Source: Aquarana catesbeiana (lineage: Eukaryota; Chordata; Amphibia; Anura; Ranidae). From it: a stretch of 64,000 nucleotides of DNA. The position numbers and the translations under genes are program-made. The notes under the pieces were generated by a model. That model had not been told where the DNA came from. It saw only the letters and a list, made by a program, of their open reading frames with translations, and did not search any database. The stretch covers positions 327,658,300 to 327,722,299 of the forward strand of contig NC_133327.1 in the NCBI RefSeq assembly GCF_042186555.1, given 5' to 3'. Shown here piece after piece: positions 31,951 to 42,485 of this stretch (its first letter is position 1; each line of letters starts with the position of its first letter).

Positions 31951-32436
31951 GGTGTTGCTTGTTGGTCTCTGACGGGTGGCAGTAAAACGTACATGATGAA
32001 AAAGGGGTGGAGGGCTTATCGGCAGTATGAGCCCCTCCGGTGTATTCCAGCAAGGTGGGTGGAATACAGTAATGGTGGCACTGTGGGAAAGGGGGGTGTC
32101 TCCGAGCAGCTACAGCTGGAGGCCTAACAGGTTTTAAAATGGTCCCGCAGTGTGTGGTGGTATATACATATGGTAAAAAGGTTGGTCGTCTTCAGAGACC
32201 AACAGACTGGGTTAAAATGTTTATGATGTGTGTGGTTTATGTTGTTTATGTTTGTATATTTGATATTGGATTTATTTGGTTGAATTATTTAATAAAGGCT
32301 GTTATGGCCATTTATACTCCAAAGCAAGGTGTGGTCTCTGTTATTTGGGGGGGGGGGGGGGGTAATAAAGTGGATGGGAATATAGGTACATAACAGTTTA
32401 GTAGATGGGGGTCATTTAGACTACACTGGTCAAGTG
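31951..32436 (+). repeat. Terminal direct repeat B2 of the Ngaro-type element
   Basis: Second copy of 31125-31593, with a poly-G expansion (about 32346-32362) and a second AATAAAGG signal. Its end ACACTGGTCAAGTG marks the element's 3' terminus. Confidence 0.9.
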
Positions 32437-34282
32437 GTATACTAGACATAGACTTCAGTTACAAGCTGGCCTCAATTTTATTTTGTGTTAATTATTGCAA
32501 CCAGTAAAAATAATTTGTAAAATCACTGCTAGATATATGACAAAGTTACCATTCCAGAGCAAAGCAAAACAGAATTACAGATATAATGAAGCAAAACATG
32601 CTTCCGTTCATTCTGTCTCTATTTAACCCCAGAGATCAAAAGAATTAAGATTTATGACCGGCTTTATTATTTTTTCCTGTACTTGGTTCTAGACTACTAT
32701 ATTATTTTTGCTTGTGGCGTCCAGATAGTACAGTGTCATGTGTGCCGCTGTTCTTAAGTTATTCTTTTAAGTTGTTAAAGTATTTGTTTTTATGGAATGT
32801 CTACACTGACTTGACACCACCACAGAGATTGTTGTTATCAGTGTCCAAATACCAGTAACTCCCTAAAAGAGGGAAAGATAAGTTCTGCAATTGCAGGGCC
32901 TTACACAGCTTTGACATTTCATCAGTTTTAGGTTGGAGTTTTACTGTCAGCCTACATAGATAAACAGTAGATTGAACTTCACAACACATTCCTTCCATGT
33001 ACACTTTTGAAACGCTAACAATGATTCTGTCCCTCAGTGCAAGTGCTTAAATAAATACACTGTTTTAAAGGATAATTTCAAATTTGTAATTGTGGGACAC
33101 CATAGCTAATGTCCACAAAGAACCTTCACTGTGACCCCAATGTCTCGATTATTGCTGGTCTAGTGGTGCATGTTGAAGATCTTTGGGCTTGTAAAGATTA
33201 AATCACTTTTACATCAGTTTTAAACCTCTTGGAGATCATTCAACATTTTTTGACAGGTGGATATGACCTGCAGTTGACCAGCTTAAAGCAGGTTTGTATT
33301 CCTAAAGGCTTGTAAGGGAATGCAAAACCCATTTGAAGTCAACATATGCCTGTCAACATTAACCCTTATAACACTGTCTACCCCATCTGAATATACACCA
33401 TAGTTCCTCTGCATCCCTACAGAAGTGCTGCACTTATCACTGAAGGGGAAAGAGAAGCGATTTTTGTAAACATTCAAATGCCTATTGAATAAGTGTTGCC
33501 TTGCAGAGTGTCTAAGAGGCATTCTTTACTACTTGCCTTTCCCCTTCCAGCATGTTACCAATGATACTATGCTGAGATTGGTGTGCTCATATTACAAAAT
33601 CATCTTTGTGGTGTTCAGTTTAAAATGTGAAATAAAAAGTGCTAAGACTGGGGACAATATGGGTATCCAGTGATGCAAAATCCTAATTCAGTTTGTTCAC
33701 TGTATGAACTGCTCTATTTCAAAATGTAATGTACAGATTGTATAATGTCTTATGAAAAATAGAGGTATCTACCCATTCCAGCTGCAGCTTACGTTACTCT
33801 CAACATTGGCCAAACGTTGGTTATTCTGGGTGATCAAAGCCCTTTTTCGTACTAACAGGGGTTGCATTCTACTCATGCCTCACATACACTCCACACAGGC
33901 CAAGGAGGCAGCCCATCATAATGATGGGCTAATAAGAATAGGGGGAGGGAGAGAGCAGGGAATATCTAAATTTACCCAGGAGTATCGGAAATGTACCTGT
34001 TCAGAAAAGCCAGTATTCAATCATAACAGGTGTGAATTATACGTGCACTTTTTATACTTTCTAGTGGTTATCTCTTTTTTTATAATGAAATTTTTATGGA
34101 ATTAATTTAGAAACTATTCAGGGTGTATCTATAATCTTACCATGCTATGTGGGCCAGCAGTTCAGGGGCCATTACTCTTTGGCTACATCAGGATTCTGAA
34201 GGCAGAAGTTAACTGGGTAAGTTAAACCTATATTGTAATAACACTGCCAAACTGCTATGGAAGCAGTTTTATTCTACAGTGT
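32437..34282. other. AT-rich intergenic DNA, nothing recognised
   Basis: No motif-bearing frame and no flanked repeat. Frames of 60-120 codons are shadows without a family. Confidence 0.4.
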
Positions 34283-34693
34283 TAAGCTGGCCAGAGATGG
34301 ATAGAAATCTGGAGTGGCCATCTCAGTCTCCTGATCTCAATATCATTGAGCCACACTGGGGAGATCTCAAACATGCAGTTCATACAAGACAGCCCAAGAA
34401 TTTACAGAAACTGGAGGCTTTTTGCCAAGAGGAATGGGCAGCTTTACCATCTGAGAAGTTAAAGAGCCTCATCCACAAATACCACAAAAGAATTAAAGCT
34501 GTCATTGATGTTAAAGGGGGCAATACACAGTATTAAGAACTGGGGTATGTAAACTTTTGATCAGGGTCATTTGGGTAGTTTCTGTTGTCATTATGATTTA
34601 AATAGAGTAAACACAGTTGATTGATAATAAATGGCTTCAGCCAAACACTAACCGTGAGTGAAAGAAACATTTTTGTGTTATCATTCATATTCT
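34283..34693 (+). pseudogene. Tc1-type transposase C-terminus and element 3' end
   Basis: Ends a DDE transposase: WPSQSPDLNIIEPHWGDLK (catalytic Glu kept; NLWG-type box is PHWG), then the helical tail EAFCQEEWAALPSEKLKSL and KGGNTQY. After the stop at 34534 comes the standard Tc1 3' noncoding part (GTAAACTTTTGATCAGGG) ending near 34693. The rest of the element is missing upstream, and an L2-type LINE begins right after. Confidence 0.9.
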
Positions 34694-35970
34694 CCACACC
34701 TTTGGTCTCCGTGACTGTACTCTTCGCTAGTTCTCTTCCTAGTTATCCAATCGCACCTTTAGCATTTCTTACAACTCTACTTCCTCTTCTCCTCTTCCTT
34801 TCTCAGTTGGGGTCCCCCAAGGTTCTGTTCTTGGACCTCTCCTATTTTCAATCTACACCTCCTCCCTGGGTCAGCTGATAGCCTCCCATGGCTTCCAATA
34901 CCACCTCTATGCTGATGACACCCAAATCTATTTCTCTACCCCTCAGCTCACTCTCTCTGTCTCCACACCTATAACTAATTTACTCTCAGATATATCAGTC
35001 TGGATGTCACACCACTTCCTCCAACTCAATCTATCCAAAACCGAACTTATAATTTTTCCTCCCCCTATATGCCCCTTCCCCTGATCTCTCTGTCAAAATC
35101 GATGGCACAACTATAAGCCCATCCCCACATGCCAAGGTTCTAGGTGTAGTCCTGGACTCTGAACTCTCCTTTAAGCACCACGTCCAATCACTGTTGAAAT
35201 CCTGCCGCCTCAACCTCTACAACATCTCCAAAATACGCCCCTTTCTAACCAATGACACAACAGAGCTCTTAATTTACTCGCTGGTCATCTCTTGCCTCGA
35301 CTACTGCAACTGCCTTCTCATTGGCTTGCCTCTACATAGTCTATCACCTCTTCAATCCATCATGAATGCTGCTGCCAGACTCATCCACCTTACCAATCGC
35401 ACTGTCTCTGCTACCCCTCTCTGTCAATCCCTCCACTGGCTTCCGCTCGGTCAAAGAATGAAGTTCAAAATGCTAACAACTATGTACAAAGCCATCCACA
35501 ATTTAGCCCCCAGCTACATCACTAGCCTAGTCTCTAAAATACCAACCTACTCATTCTTTTCGTTCCTCTCAAGACCCCCTGCTCTCTAGCTCCCTCGTCA
35601 CCTCCTCCCATGCTCGCCTCCAAGACTTTTCCAAAGCCTCTCCAGTCTTATGGAATGCCCTACCCCAATCTGTCCATTTATCTCCTACTCTATTAGCTTT
35701 TAGACGTTTCCTGAAAACCCTTCTCTTCAGAGAAGCCTACCCTACCCACACGTAACAACTGTTTTTTCATTTTCTCCATCAGCTCACCCCCCACAGTTAT
35801 AACCTTTTGTTTCCACTTGACCCTCCCTTCTACATGTAAGCTTTAATGAGCAGGGCCCTCTGATCTCTCCTGTATTGATTTGTATTGTAAGTGTACTGTC
35901 TGCCCTCATGTTGTAAAGCACTGCACAAACTGTTGGCGCTATATAAATCCTGAATAATAATAATAATATT
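34694..35970 (+). pseudogene. L2-type LINE 3' end (RT C-terminus and tail)
   Basis: Non-LTR RT beginning about 34700 and best read from GVPQGSVLGPLLFSIYT (about 34809). The catalytic box YADD is at 34908-34919, then HFLQLNLSKTELIIF. A frameshift near 35075 is followed by AKVLGVVLDSELSFKHH, a long frame to 35589 (LVISCLDYCNCLLIGLP, AAARLIHLTNR, LCQSLHWLPLGQRMKFKM), and after another shift FSKASPVLWNALPQSV. The tail GGCGCTATATAAATCCTGAA plus AATAAT repeats is characteristic of L2-type LINEs. 5'-truncated, as usual for retroposed copies. Confidence 0.9.
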
Positions 35971-37234
35971 CTCTAAAAAATGGCCAAGAAATCATAAATT
36001 CTGGCAGGGTATGTCAACTTTGGAGCACAACTATACATTTGTACAACCAAAATATATTGAAAATAGAAGATTTTTCACTAAGGACTGAGAAGGAGCTAAG
36101 CTCTCTGTTGTAATGTATTCAAATTAAATTGTTTCAACTCTGTTAAACATATTCACCCCAATGATACTTGAGACCTTTCCTAAGAAACACTTTAAATACT
36201 TAATGATCATTTATGTCTGCTTCTCACATTTACAAGGAGGAGAACAGAGCATTAGCACATGCATAAAACAGCACAATTTGATGTGCAGCCATCATTCAAA
36301 TGATATAATCTGCTCTGCTTTACCAATTATTTGTAAAATGGAACTTATGGCAAGGCCCTGGAGCATGTTGTACACTACTGGAAAGGAAGGCAAACAGATA
36401 CTTAAGCTAACAATGTCACACATGATATTATCAATGAGCTGTTACGTTTCTTATTCTGGCCATTCCAATGTTTTCTAAAATAATGAAGTAAACAGTAGCT
36501 TCATACCAAATAATATAAAAATGGATCAGCAAGAAAAGAAATGTACATAAAATGGTTTGGCGTGCTCTAAATTTGATTGCGGGCACATATTATTCTTCCA
36601 GAGGTGGGGGGTCTGTTGTCTCCTCTGATGAGTGGTGTCCACCAAGCCTTTTCTCTCCTATGTGAACAAAAACAGGTACACACAGATATTTGATGGCAGA
36701 AATAGGAATATGAAACATTGCTTGGAAGTGGGGTACAATTGTCTGTTTTGGCAGAGTTCCAAGATGACCAAATATTTTTTTCCTTTGTCAAGCTTGAATA
36801 CTTACCTGTTTTGTACAAGTTTCACAGATGGAGACACCCCTATAGTATACACCGGAGCACCTGTGTGGGCCCCCTAAAAAAAAGGGTGTTCTGGTGTCCC
36901 ACACTAGTGCTCCAGCGTCCAGATGTGTAAACAGCTGCTGAGTGTCCTCTCCTTACACAGAATCTAGTTTGCATTTCATTCTAGTTACCAACCCATCAAG
37001 ACACCAAAATTATTTTAAGAGAAGTAGGCTAGCAAAAATGTATTGAAATGCATATGGCCAAAACATGGTGTTTTCTAGGCCGAACGAACAATGTTTCATA
37101 CGAACGAATAATGTGCACATGAACATGAAAGTTGCCATTTTAAACTGTACAACAGTTAAGAAAAGCACATGGAGCAGCACGAACGTTAGAAAAATAACGA
37201 ATAGGAACACAGGACAACTACTTACTTTTTTGCA
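35971..37234. other. Noncoding, nothing firmly recognised
   Basis: AT-rich. Around 36835-36930 a short GC-richer segment with CACCGGAGCACCTGTGTGGG could be an end of a MITE, but no partner end was found. The left end of the Harbinger block would be expected here and is not seen. Confidence 0.35.
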
Positions 37235-37655
37235 GCACTCTCCTGATCCTTCTGCACTGATCGTGCTCCCTTAATTTGGGGTCCGACCACCGCTTCCTCA
37301 GTTGATCCTTGGATCATCGTACACCAAAATTCTTCTGCAGACTCTTCACAACTTTCCCCATGATCTTGGCCTTTCTGACATTTGGGTTGGGATAAGGTCC
37401 ATACTTTCCGTCATAGTCTGCCCTCTTCAGGATGTCCACCATCTCCAATATCTCCCCAAAGGACATATTTGAGGCCTTAAATTGTCGCCTCTGGGATCGG
37501 GACGTTTCTGGCTCCGGGCTTTCCTCCTCCTCCTCCTCGTTGGTGTAATTAGCATGCACGTGCTCTGTCTCCACCATGTGCTCTTCCCCACTGCGCCGAA
37601 CAAGAAGGGGCAGGGAATAGACTAGAAAGAACGTCAGGGGCAGGCGGAGCTTCAT
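37235..37655 (-). pseudogene. Myb/SANT-like DNA-binding protein exon of the Harbinger-type element
   Basis: Reads from MKLRLPLTFFLVYS (37655) through an acidic run (NEEEEEESPEPETSRS), then the SANT-like domain: SFGEILEMVDILKRADYDG, KAKIMGKVVKSLQKNFGVR. A TGA at 37314-37316 (probably CGA decayed) stops it, but the same frame continues SKDQLRKRWSDPKLREHDQ and RRIRRVLQ, completing the helix-turn-helix. It ends at a consensus splice donor, AAAAAA|GTAAGT, at about 37236. In Harbinger elements this partner protein binds the element ends and carries the transposase into the nucleus. One stop apart, the exon is intact. Confidence 0.75.
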
Positions 37656-37740
37656 GCATGCGCAGTGTATATAAAGCGTAACACACGTGCGTAGTGCGTA
37701 CGATCTGTGAGCTGAGGAAGGAGTATCGAAGGCTCAGATC
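37656..37740. promoter_or_regulatory. Shared promoter region between the Myb and MADF genes
   Basis: Contains CATGCGCAGTG (NRF1-like half sites) and TATATAAAG at 37668-37676 oriented for the plus gene, then CACACGTGCG (E-box CACGTG). The Myb ATG is at its left border. No TATA on the minus strand is visible. Confidence 0.45.
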
Positions 37741-38691
37741 ATGATAACGAAGGTAAGATTTAACATTGGGCCTATACTGCTTCTAGATTGAGGCCTATAT
37801 TGAGACAAGATTAGGAGACTTTAGCCTGACATTAGGATTTGTCTTGTGTTGTGTCTTGCAGAGAAAATGGATATCTTGAAGGATCAGGACTTTATCAGCA
37901 TATTCATAGATATGTTCAGGGAGCTGCCCTGTCTGTGGCAGGTAAACCACCCCGATTATAAGAACCAAACAAAGAGGAAGGCAGCGCTGGATAATTTGCT
38001 GCAATTTGTGAAGCCGGTGATCCCCACGGCAGACATCCCCTATTTAAAGGCCCTAATTGGTGGCATGAGCAGTACTTATCTAAGGGAGCACTAGAAGGTC
38101 CAGGATTCCCAGAGATCAGGAGCTGCAGATGACATTTTTCTGCCCAGGCTGTGGTACTATGACAGGCTGAATTTTCTGTCAGGTCAGACTGAACGCAGGC
38201 CAGCACTCTCCACTCTTCCTTCCACGCTTCCTTCCCCCCCAGCTGAGGCTTCTGACGCCCAACCTGGGCCTTCCAGGCAGCAACATGTGGAGGGGCCCAG
38301 CTTGAGCCAGGTATAGCATTCTTCTAAATATTTCTGGTTGTTCAATTAATGATGTTAAATATATGTTAGTTTGGATTACTAATTTCTGATTTTGATCTAG
38401 GAACCAAAAACTAAAACCATGTCCCTTTTTCATACACAGGAAAGTCTCAGCCAGGAGGTGGATGGGCCAAGTAGGCTGCCCAATACCCAGGTCCCTCCCC
38501 TCCGCCTTCAAAGAAAAAGTGTCAGGAAGAGGAGTAACCTGGAGGAGGCTGCAATTGGCCTATTTTGGAAGGCTACTGAGGCCCTCAGAACACCCCACAG
38601 TGTGGAAGAGGATTTTGCTGCCCTAACAGAATGCAAAATGCTGCAAATGGAGGAGGGCCAATGCCTCTTATGTGAGTTTGTCATTTTATAA
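37739..38691 (+). pseudogene. MADF-domain protein gene of the Harbinger-type element (spliced, broken)
   Basis: A possible first exon ends ACGAAG|GTAAGA at 37752. The acceptor GTGTCTTGCAG ends at 37861 and ATG follows at 37867 (MDILKDQDFISIFIDMF). The MADF core is FRELPCLWQVNHPDY, KRKAALDNLLQFV and DIPYLKALIGGM. TAG at 38092 interrupts, and the frame then continues SQRSGAADDIFLPRLWYYD. A donor CCAG|GTATAG lies at about 38313 and acceptors TTTGATCTAG (38400) or CATACACAG (38440). The last exon reads to TAA 38689 with RKRSNLEEAAIGLFWKATEA. MADF proteins are DNA-binding and accompany some animal PIF/Harbinger transposons. Confidence 0.72.
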
Positions 38692-39559
38692 GCTCTACAT
38701 AAGGGGTTGAGGGGCCAACTCACATGCGAAAGCCACATTTGTGAGCTCCCTCATGGTCCTCCTCCTTCTCCTCCAGGTCCTCCTCCTCCTCCTCCAGGTC
38801 CTACTCCTCCTCCTGCCACACCTCCAACACCAGAGCCACAGCCGGGAAGGAAGAGTGTAAGGAAGACCAGAGAGTGATGGCCCTGGGTTCAGTCTGGTCT
38901 GACCAAAGATGCAGGCTCTTGTATGACCACAGCCTGGGGACAATACATGTCATCTGCAGCTGTTCATGATCTCTTGGACTTCTGGACCAGACTGTACTCC
39001 CTTAGATAAGGACTCCTCAAGCCACCAATTTTGCAGGAAAATGATTGATGTGTGCCCTGGGGGTCAAAGGCTCCGCCAATTTCTAGTGTTTCTCCAGCGT
39101 TGCCTCCCTCTTTGTTTGGTTATGACCCCTTAATAAATGAATTTTTGTTTCAATTATACTCGCCTATGTGTGTTTTCATTCAAAAAGGACAATTTGTTTG
39201 TGAGGAGGCAGGTACATTTCAAAAATACAATGTGAAATTAACAAGAGACACCAACACCAAGCAATCTCCTTGAGATTAATAAATAATACAAGATAATAAT
39301 GGTGTTGTGGTAACTTGACACACAAAACACATCCAAAACTATTCTGTAGTTAAAAAAAAACAAGATCAGGCTTGAAAAAAATACAAACAAAAAAACAAAA
39401 AAATCAAAAAATGAAAATTTTTTAGTCAGATGTGACAAATCAAAATATATTGATGAAATCACGATAAATAATAAAGAAAGAAGTTTGTGAGAAGTCTGTG
39501 TGAATATGAGCAGCAAAACAACTTCATTCTTCTAGCATTATAAAGAAGAAGAGAGTGCG

Positions 39560-39880
39560 CTACATTAAACAATTTAAAACATTACAGCCTGATGAAAGTG
39601 CTATATCCATTCCGAACGCTAACTTTACCAGACCGAGCAGTTCCGTCTCCTAATTTATTCTGAGCATGCGTGGCACTTTGTGTGTCGGAATTGTCCACAC
39701 ACGGTCGGAATTGACGCAATCGGATTTTGTTGTCGGAAAATTTTATGCCTGCTTTCAAACTTTGTGTGTCGGAAAATCCGATGGAAAAAGTCCGATGGAG
39801 CCCACACACGGTCGGAATTTCCGACAACAAGCTCCGATCGCACATTTTCCGTCGGGAAATCCGACCGTGTGTATGGGGCA
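39560..39880. repeat. Right terminal sequence of Harbinger family
   Basis: Shares TTCTGAGCATGCGTGGCACT, GTGTGTCGGAAAATCCGATG and GTCGGAATTTCCGACAACAA with 63378-63603. Nested palindromes around CGGAATTTCCG. Terminates GGGGCA followed by the target TTA. Confidence 0.85.
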
Positions 39881-39883
39881 TTA

Positions 39884-41345
39884 GGCTGTGCGCTAAAAAT
39901 AATATTTTTGTGTCCAGAATCCCCAAAAAATTGAATCTGTAGCATATGATGCCGGAGCTTGCTAGTTATTGCTGTAACATTTAGAGGTTGGTGAACATTT
40001 CAGAATAGTCAGTGGGAAAAAGGTTGTTTTCTTAGTAGTTGTAAGAAGGATAGGAAACGAAAAGCAGAAATAGACTTCACAGTAGGTTTCTGTCCCAGTA
40101 ATCTAAAAATTAGATTTTCAAACCTCTGGGTTTACAGGTTAAAAAGTAGTAGATATATGGTACCCCATTTGTATGATATGGCATTTCAAAAATAAATAGC
40201 TGTTTTTGTAGCAAAAATGAGTATCAGCCCTTGGGTATATACTGGTATAATTTTTCTATTAGGCAGACCATGGTACCACAGTTGGACAGCATTACTAACT
40301 ATTAAACCCCCCCAAAAAAGGACCAGCACTAATTCAATGTCAACACGTAACATTGAAATCAACGAAAGAAAGTCCATATATAAAGTCCATAAATAAATGT
40401 GGTGTATCCCACAACATAAAATGTGATCTTCATATTTTTGAGGAGTAGTCTTCCAATAAAGCACCAAATACCACCACCAATGTGAGAAATGCCCACTCAC
40501 CATCGAGACCTCTAACTGAATAAAGGTCAGCAAGAGCTTTGGGATATTTGATGATCCAGCAAAAACAATCACAGACTCACCATCAGATCTTCCAATATCA
40601 TCCTAAAGCAGTTACTCTTATTCTAAAAGATCTCACCACCATAAACCGAAGAAAATACTATAGTGTAGTAATTTTATTGCACCAGATTTTAAGATTACAA
40701 AATGTACTACACTTACACATAACTGTGCCCTGGCTCGGCATGAATGTATACACCTTTTTTGTTTAAAAGCTGCTTCTTCTCCCGGAATCGGTGTGCGCTC
40801 CACAACAGGAAGGCCGGACGTGACTTCAGAGGTATGCCGAAATTGATGACGCCCATAAAGCTTCAAACTAGTTTTGCAAATGGCATCTTCAGGAAAATCA
40901 CGAGGGCTGACATTTTTCTGTAGATATTTATAGCATTCCTAACAAGCCTAAAAGGCTAGGTGGAAGCACCTTGAAAATGTTTTCCAAAAAAAGTTTGTTT
41001 TAAAATATAGCTCTTTTATTTGTTTTTTTAATTTTTTGTGTATTTCTTTAACTAGCAGGAGAGGGTGGAGGGGTGAAACTAGGCTATGCCAGGAATTAGC
41101 TTTGGGATTGGTGACCAGCACCATTCATTCATAAATCAGAATTATTACAGATAATGAAAGCAGCTAGGGTGTGTGGTAGGTATATGAGATCCAAGCCTGG
41201 TTCATTTTGTTAAATGTGTGTCATCATCTCTTTATCTGTGACCCTTTCTAATAAAACACTTGCAGCAAGACAAGCCAGCACCTCTGTTCTGTAAGCTCCA
41301 GACCACTGGTCCATCTTAGATGCCTAGTAGTCCATGTAGTGTTTT
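39884..41345. other. Noncoding, includes member of an unnamed interspersed repeat (about 40290-40900)
   Basis: 40290-40900 resembles 52530-53112 in layout: TAAAGTCCATAAA, CACTCACCA blocks, a polyA-T rich middle with ATTTTATTGC/GTTTATTC, and a GC-richer end with GACGCCC then CTTCA. Similarity is patchy. No gene recognised. Confidence 0.35.
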
Positions 41346-41349
41346 CACT

Positions 41350-41765
41350 TTAGGGGTAGTTGGTATCCAAACAAGGGCCAATGTACACGTGGACCATCAT
41401 GAACAAGCTATGACTGTAAGGGCAAACTGAGGCCAGACCTTCCCACTGCTGCCTGAATAAAGTTTGAAATGCCTCTTTTAGATATTTCCAGCTGGTGGTG
41501 GTGCTCATGCTGTTGAATGTGGGTAGCAAAGCTGTGGGTAGCAGCAGTGGGTAGCAGATCAGCAACAGGTGTCCTTGTCACCTTTGGGAAAGGCTTTCTA
41601 TAAATACCTTAGAAGCACCTCCTCGTAGTGACACATTTTGTCTTTACCCTTGTGTGGAGTGATGCAGTAATCCAGTTTGGTCCTGTAGCATGGATCCAAG
41701 AGGTTTGCAGAATACACTTCCAGGGGTCTTCCCTAAAAATGAGACAGGCCTCAGATCAGAGACAG
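41350..41765 (-). pseudogene. hAT transposase fragment
   Basis: On the minus strand NLLDPCYRTKL (about 41705-41673) matches the conserved LDPRYK block of hAT transposases, followed by CHYEEVLLRYL. The piece below (QQWEGLASVCPYSHSL) is out of frame. Truncated on its N-terminal side where the chromovirus LTR starts at 41803, so the LTR element may have inserted in it, though the other half is not found beyond 47521. Confidence 0.6.
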
Positions 41766-41802
41766 AAGTCCTTGAATTTTCCACCTAAGGGCCTGTTATG
41801 GA

Positions 41803-42485
41803 TAAGAGCGGTTCACCCTTGCGACTAAGCGCAGTCCACGCCCTGGAGGTGAGACAGGGAGTGGATGGCACAAAGAGGCACAGGCTACCCAGCAGGCAGG
41901 TGAAGACTGGAGTGGTAATCTTGGCAGGGATGAGCAGCTGTGCAGAGATTGGCAGATGAGATGGCACACTGGAGCAAGGTAAACAGAAAGTCCCAGAACC
42001 AGGCTGAGGGTCAAACACAGAAGAACTGGATATTCCAAAACAGGCTGAGGTATGGTGTCTGAGAGACACAAGGCAAGTCCAGGTCACAGGCTGAGGTTCA
42101 AGGGCAAGGAGACAGTAGGCAGATCCGAGTCACAGGCAGAGGGTCAAACACAGGAGAAGAGCAGAATCCGTTAAACAGGCCAAGGGTCAGGTCGAGGAGA
42201 AGAACAGCAGGGTCAAGATCAATCCGGGTCACATCAGGTAATCAGGTATAACAAACAGGATCAAGGAACAACAGGAAGCTGAAAATTAACCAGCAATTTG
42301 TCTGAGTACCAGAGCCATTTATATAGGCCAACTAAAGGGTCACGTTGGGCGTGCGCCAGCGCGCCAGCGCGCATGCGCGTGCGCCGGAGCACCGGGTCAC
42401 AAATGCGCATGCGCCATAGCACCGTTCCGCCGCGCATGCGCGCAGAAACACGGCCAAGACGCCTGGAGGAATTATTCTCCTGACA
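41803..42485 (-). repeat. 3' LTR of the chromovirus
   Basis: On minus starts TGTCAGGAGAATAA and ends near CCGCTCTTA. Very similar to 46858-47521. Contains CCTATATAAATGG (TATA, about 42315-42327 on plus) and, upstream of it, clustered GCGCATGCGC-type palindromes (about 42350-42450). Confidence 0.92.

Larger units (their letters stand above)
27060..32436 (+). mobile_element. Ngaro/DIRS-type tyrosine-recombinase retrotransposon, defective
   Basis: In order: a Gag-like region, RT with YLDD, RNase H, a tyrosine recombinase instead of an integrase, an SGNH hydrolase, then two direct repeats separated by a unique segment (B1-A2-B2). Direct rather than inverted terminal repeats, and a hydrolase gene, are described for the Ngaro group of DIRS-order elements. 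The element is 5'-truncated, has a solo LTR in gag, lacks most of RT, and has frameshifts in RNase H and the recombinase. The left boundary is approximate. Confidence 0.82.
37235..39880. mobile_element. PIF/Harbinger-type element with two divergent genes, left end missing
   Basis: A Myb/SANT gene (minus) and a MADF gene (plus) diverge from a shared ~85-bp promoter region. The right end is the terminal sequence CCGACCGTGTGTATGGGGCA followed by TTA at 39881-39883. The same ends occur in MITEs at 51956-52085, 53115-53341 and 63170-63603. PIF/Harbinger elements duplicate a TWA trinucleotide and carry a Myb-like protein beside the transposase. I found no transposase here, and no left terminus. Confidence 0.6.

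Noticed and set aside
36835..36930. Possible short SINE or tRNA-derived sequence
   Set aside because: No A/B box pair or tail that I could confirm.
42298..42483. Arg-rich plus-strand frame in the chromovirus LTR
   Set aside because: Generated by GCGC-rich palindromes of the LTR; no family.
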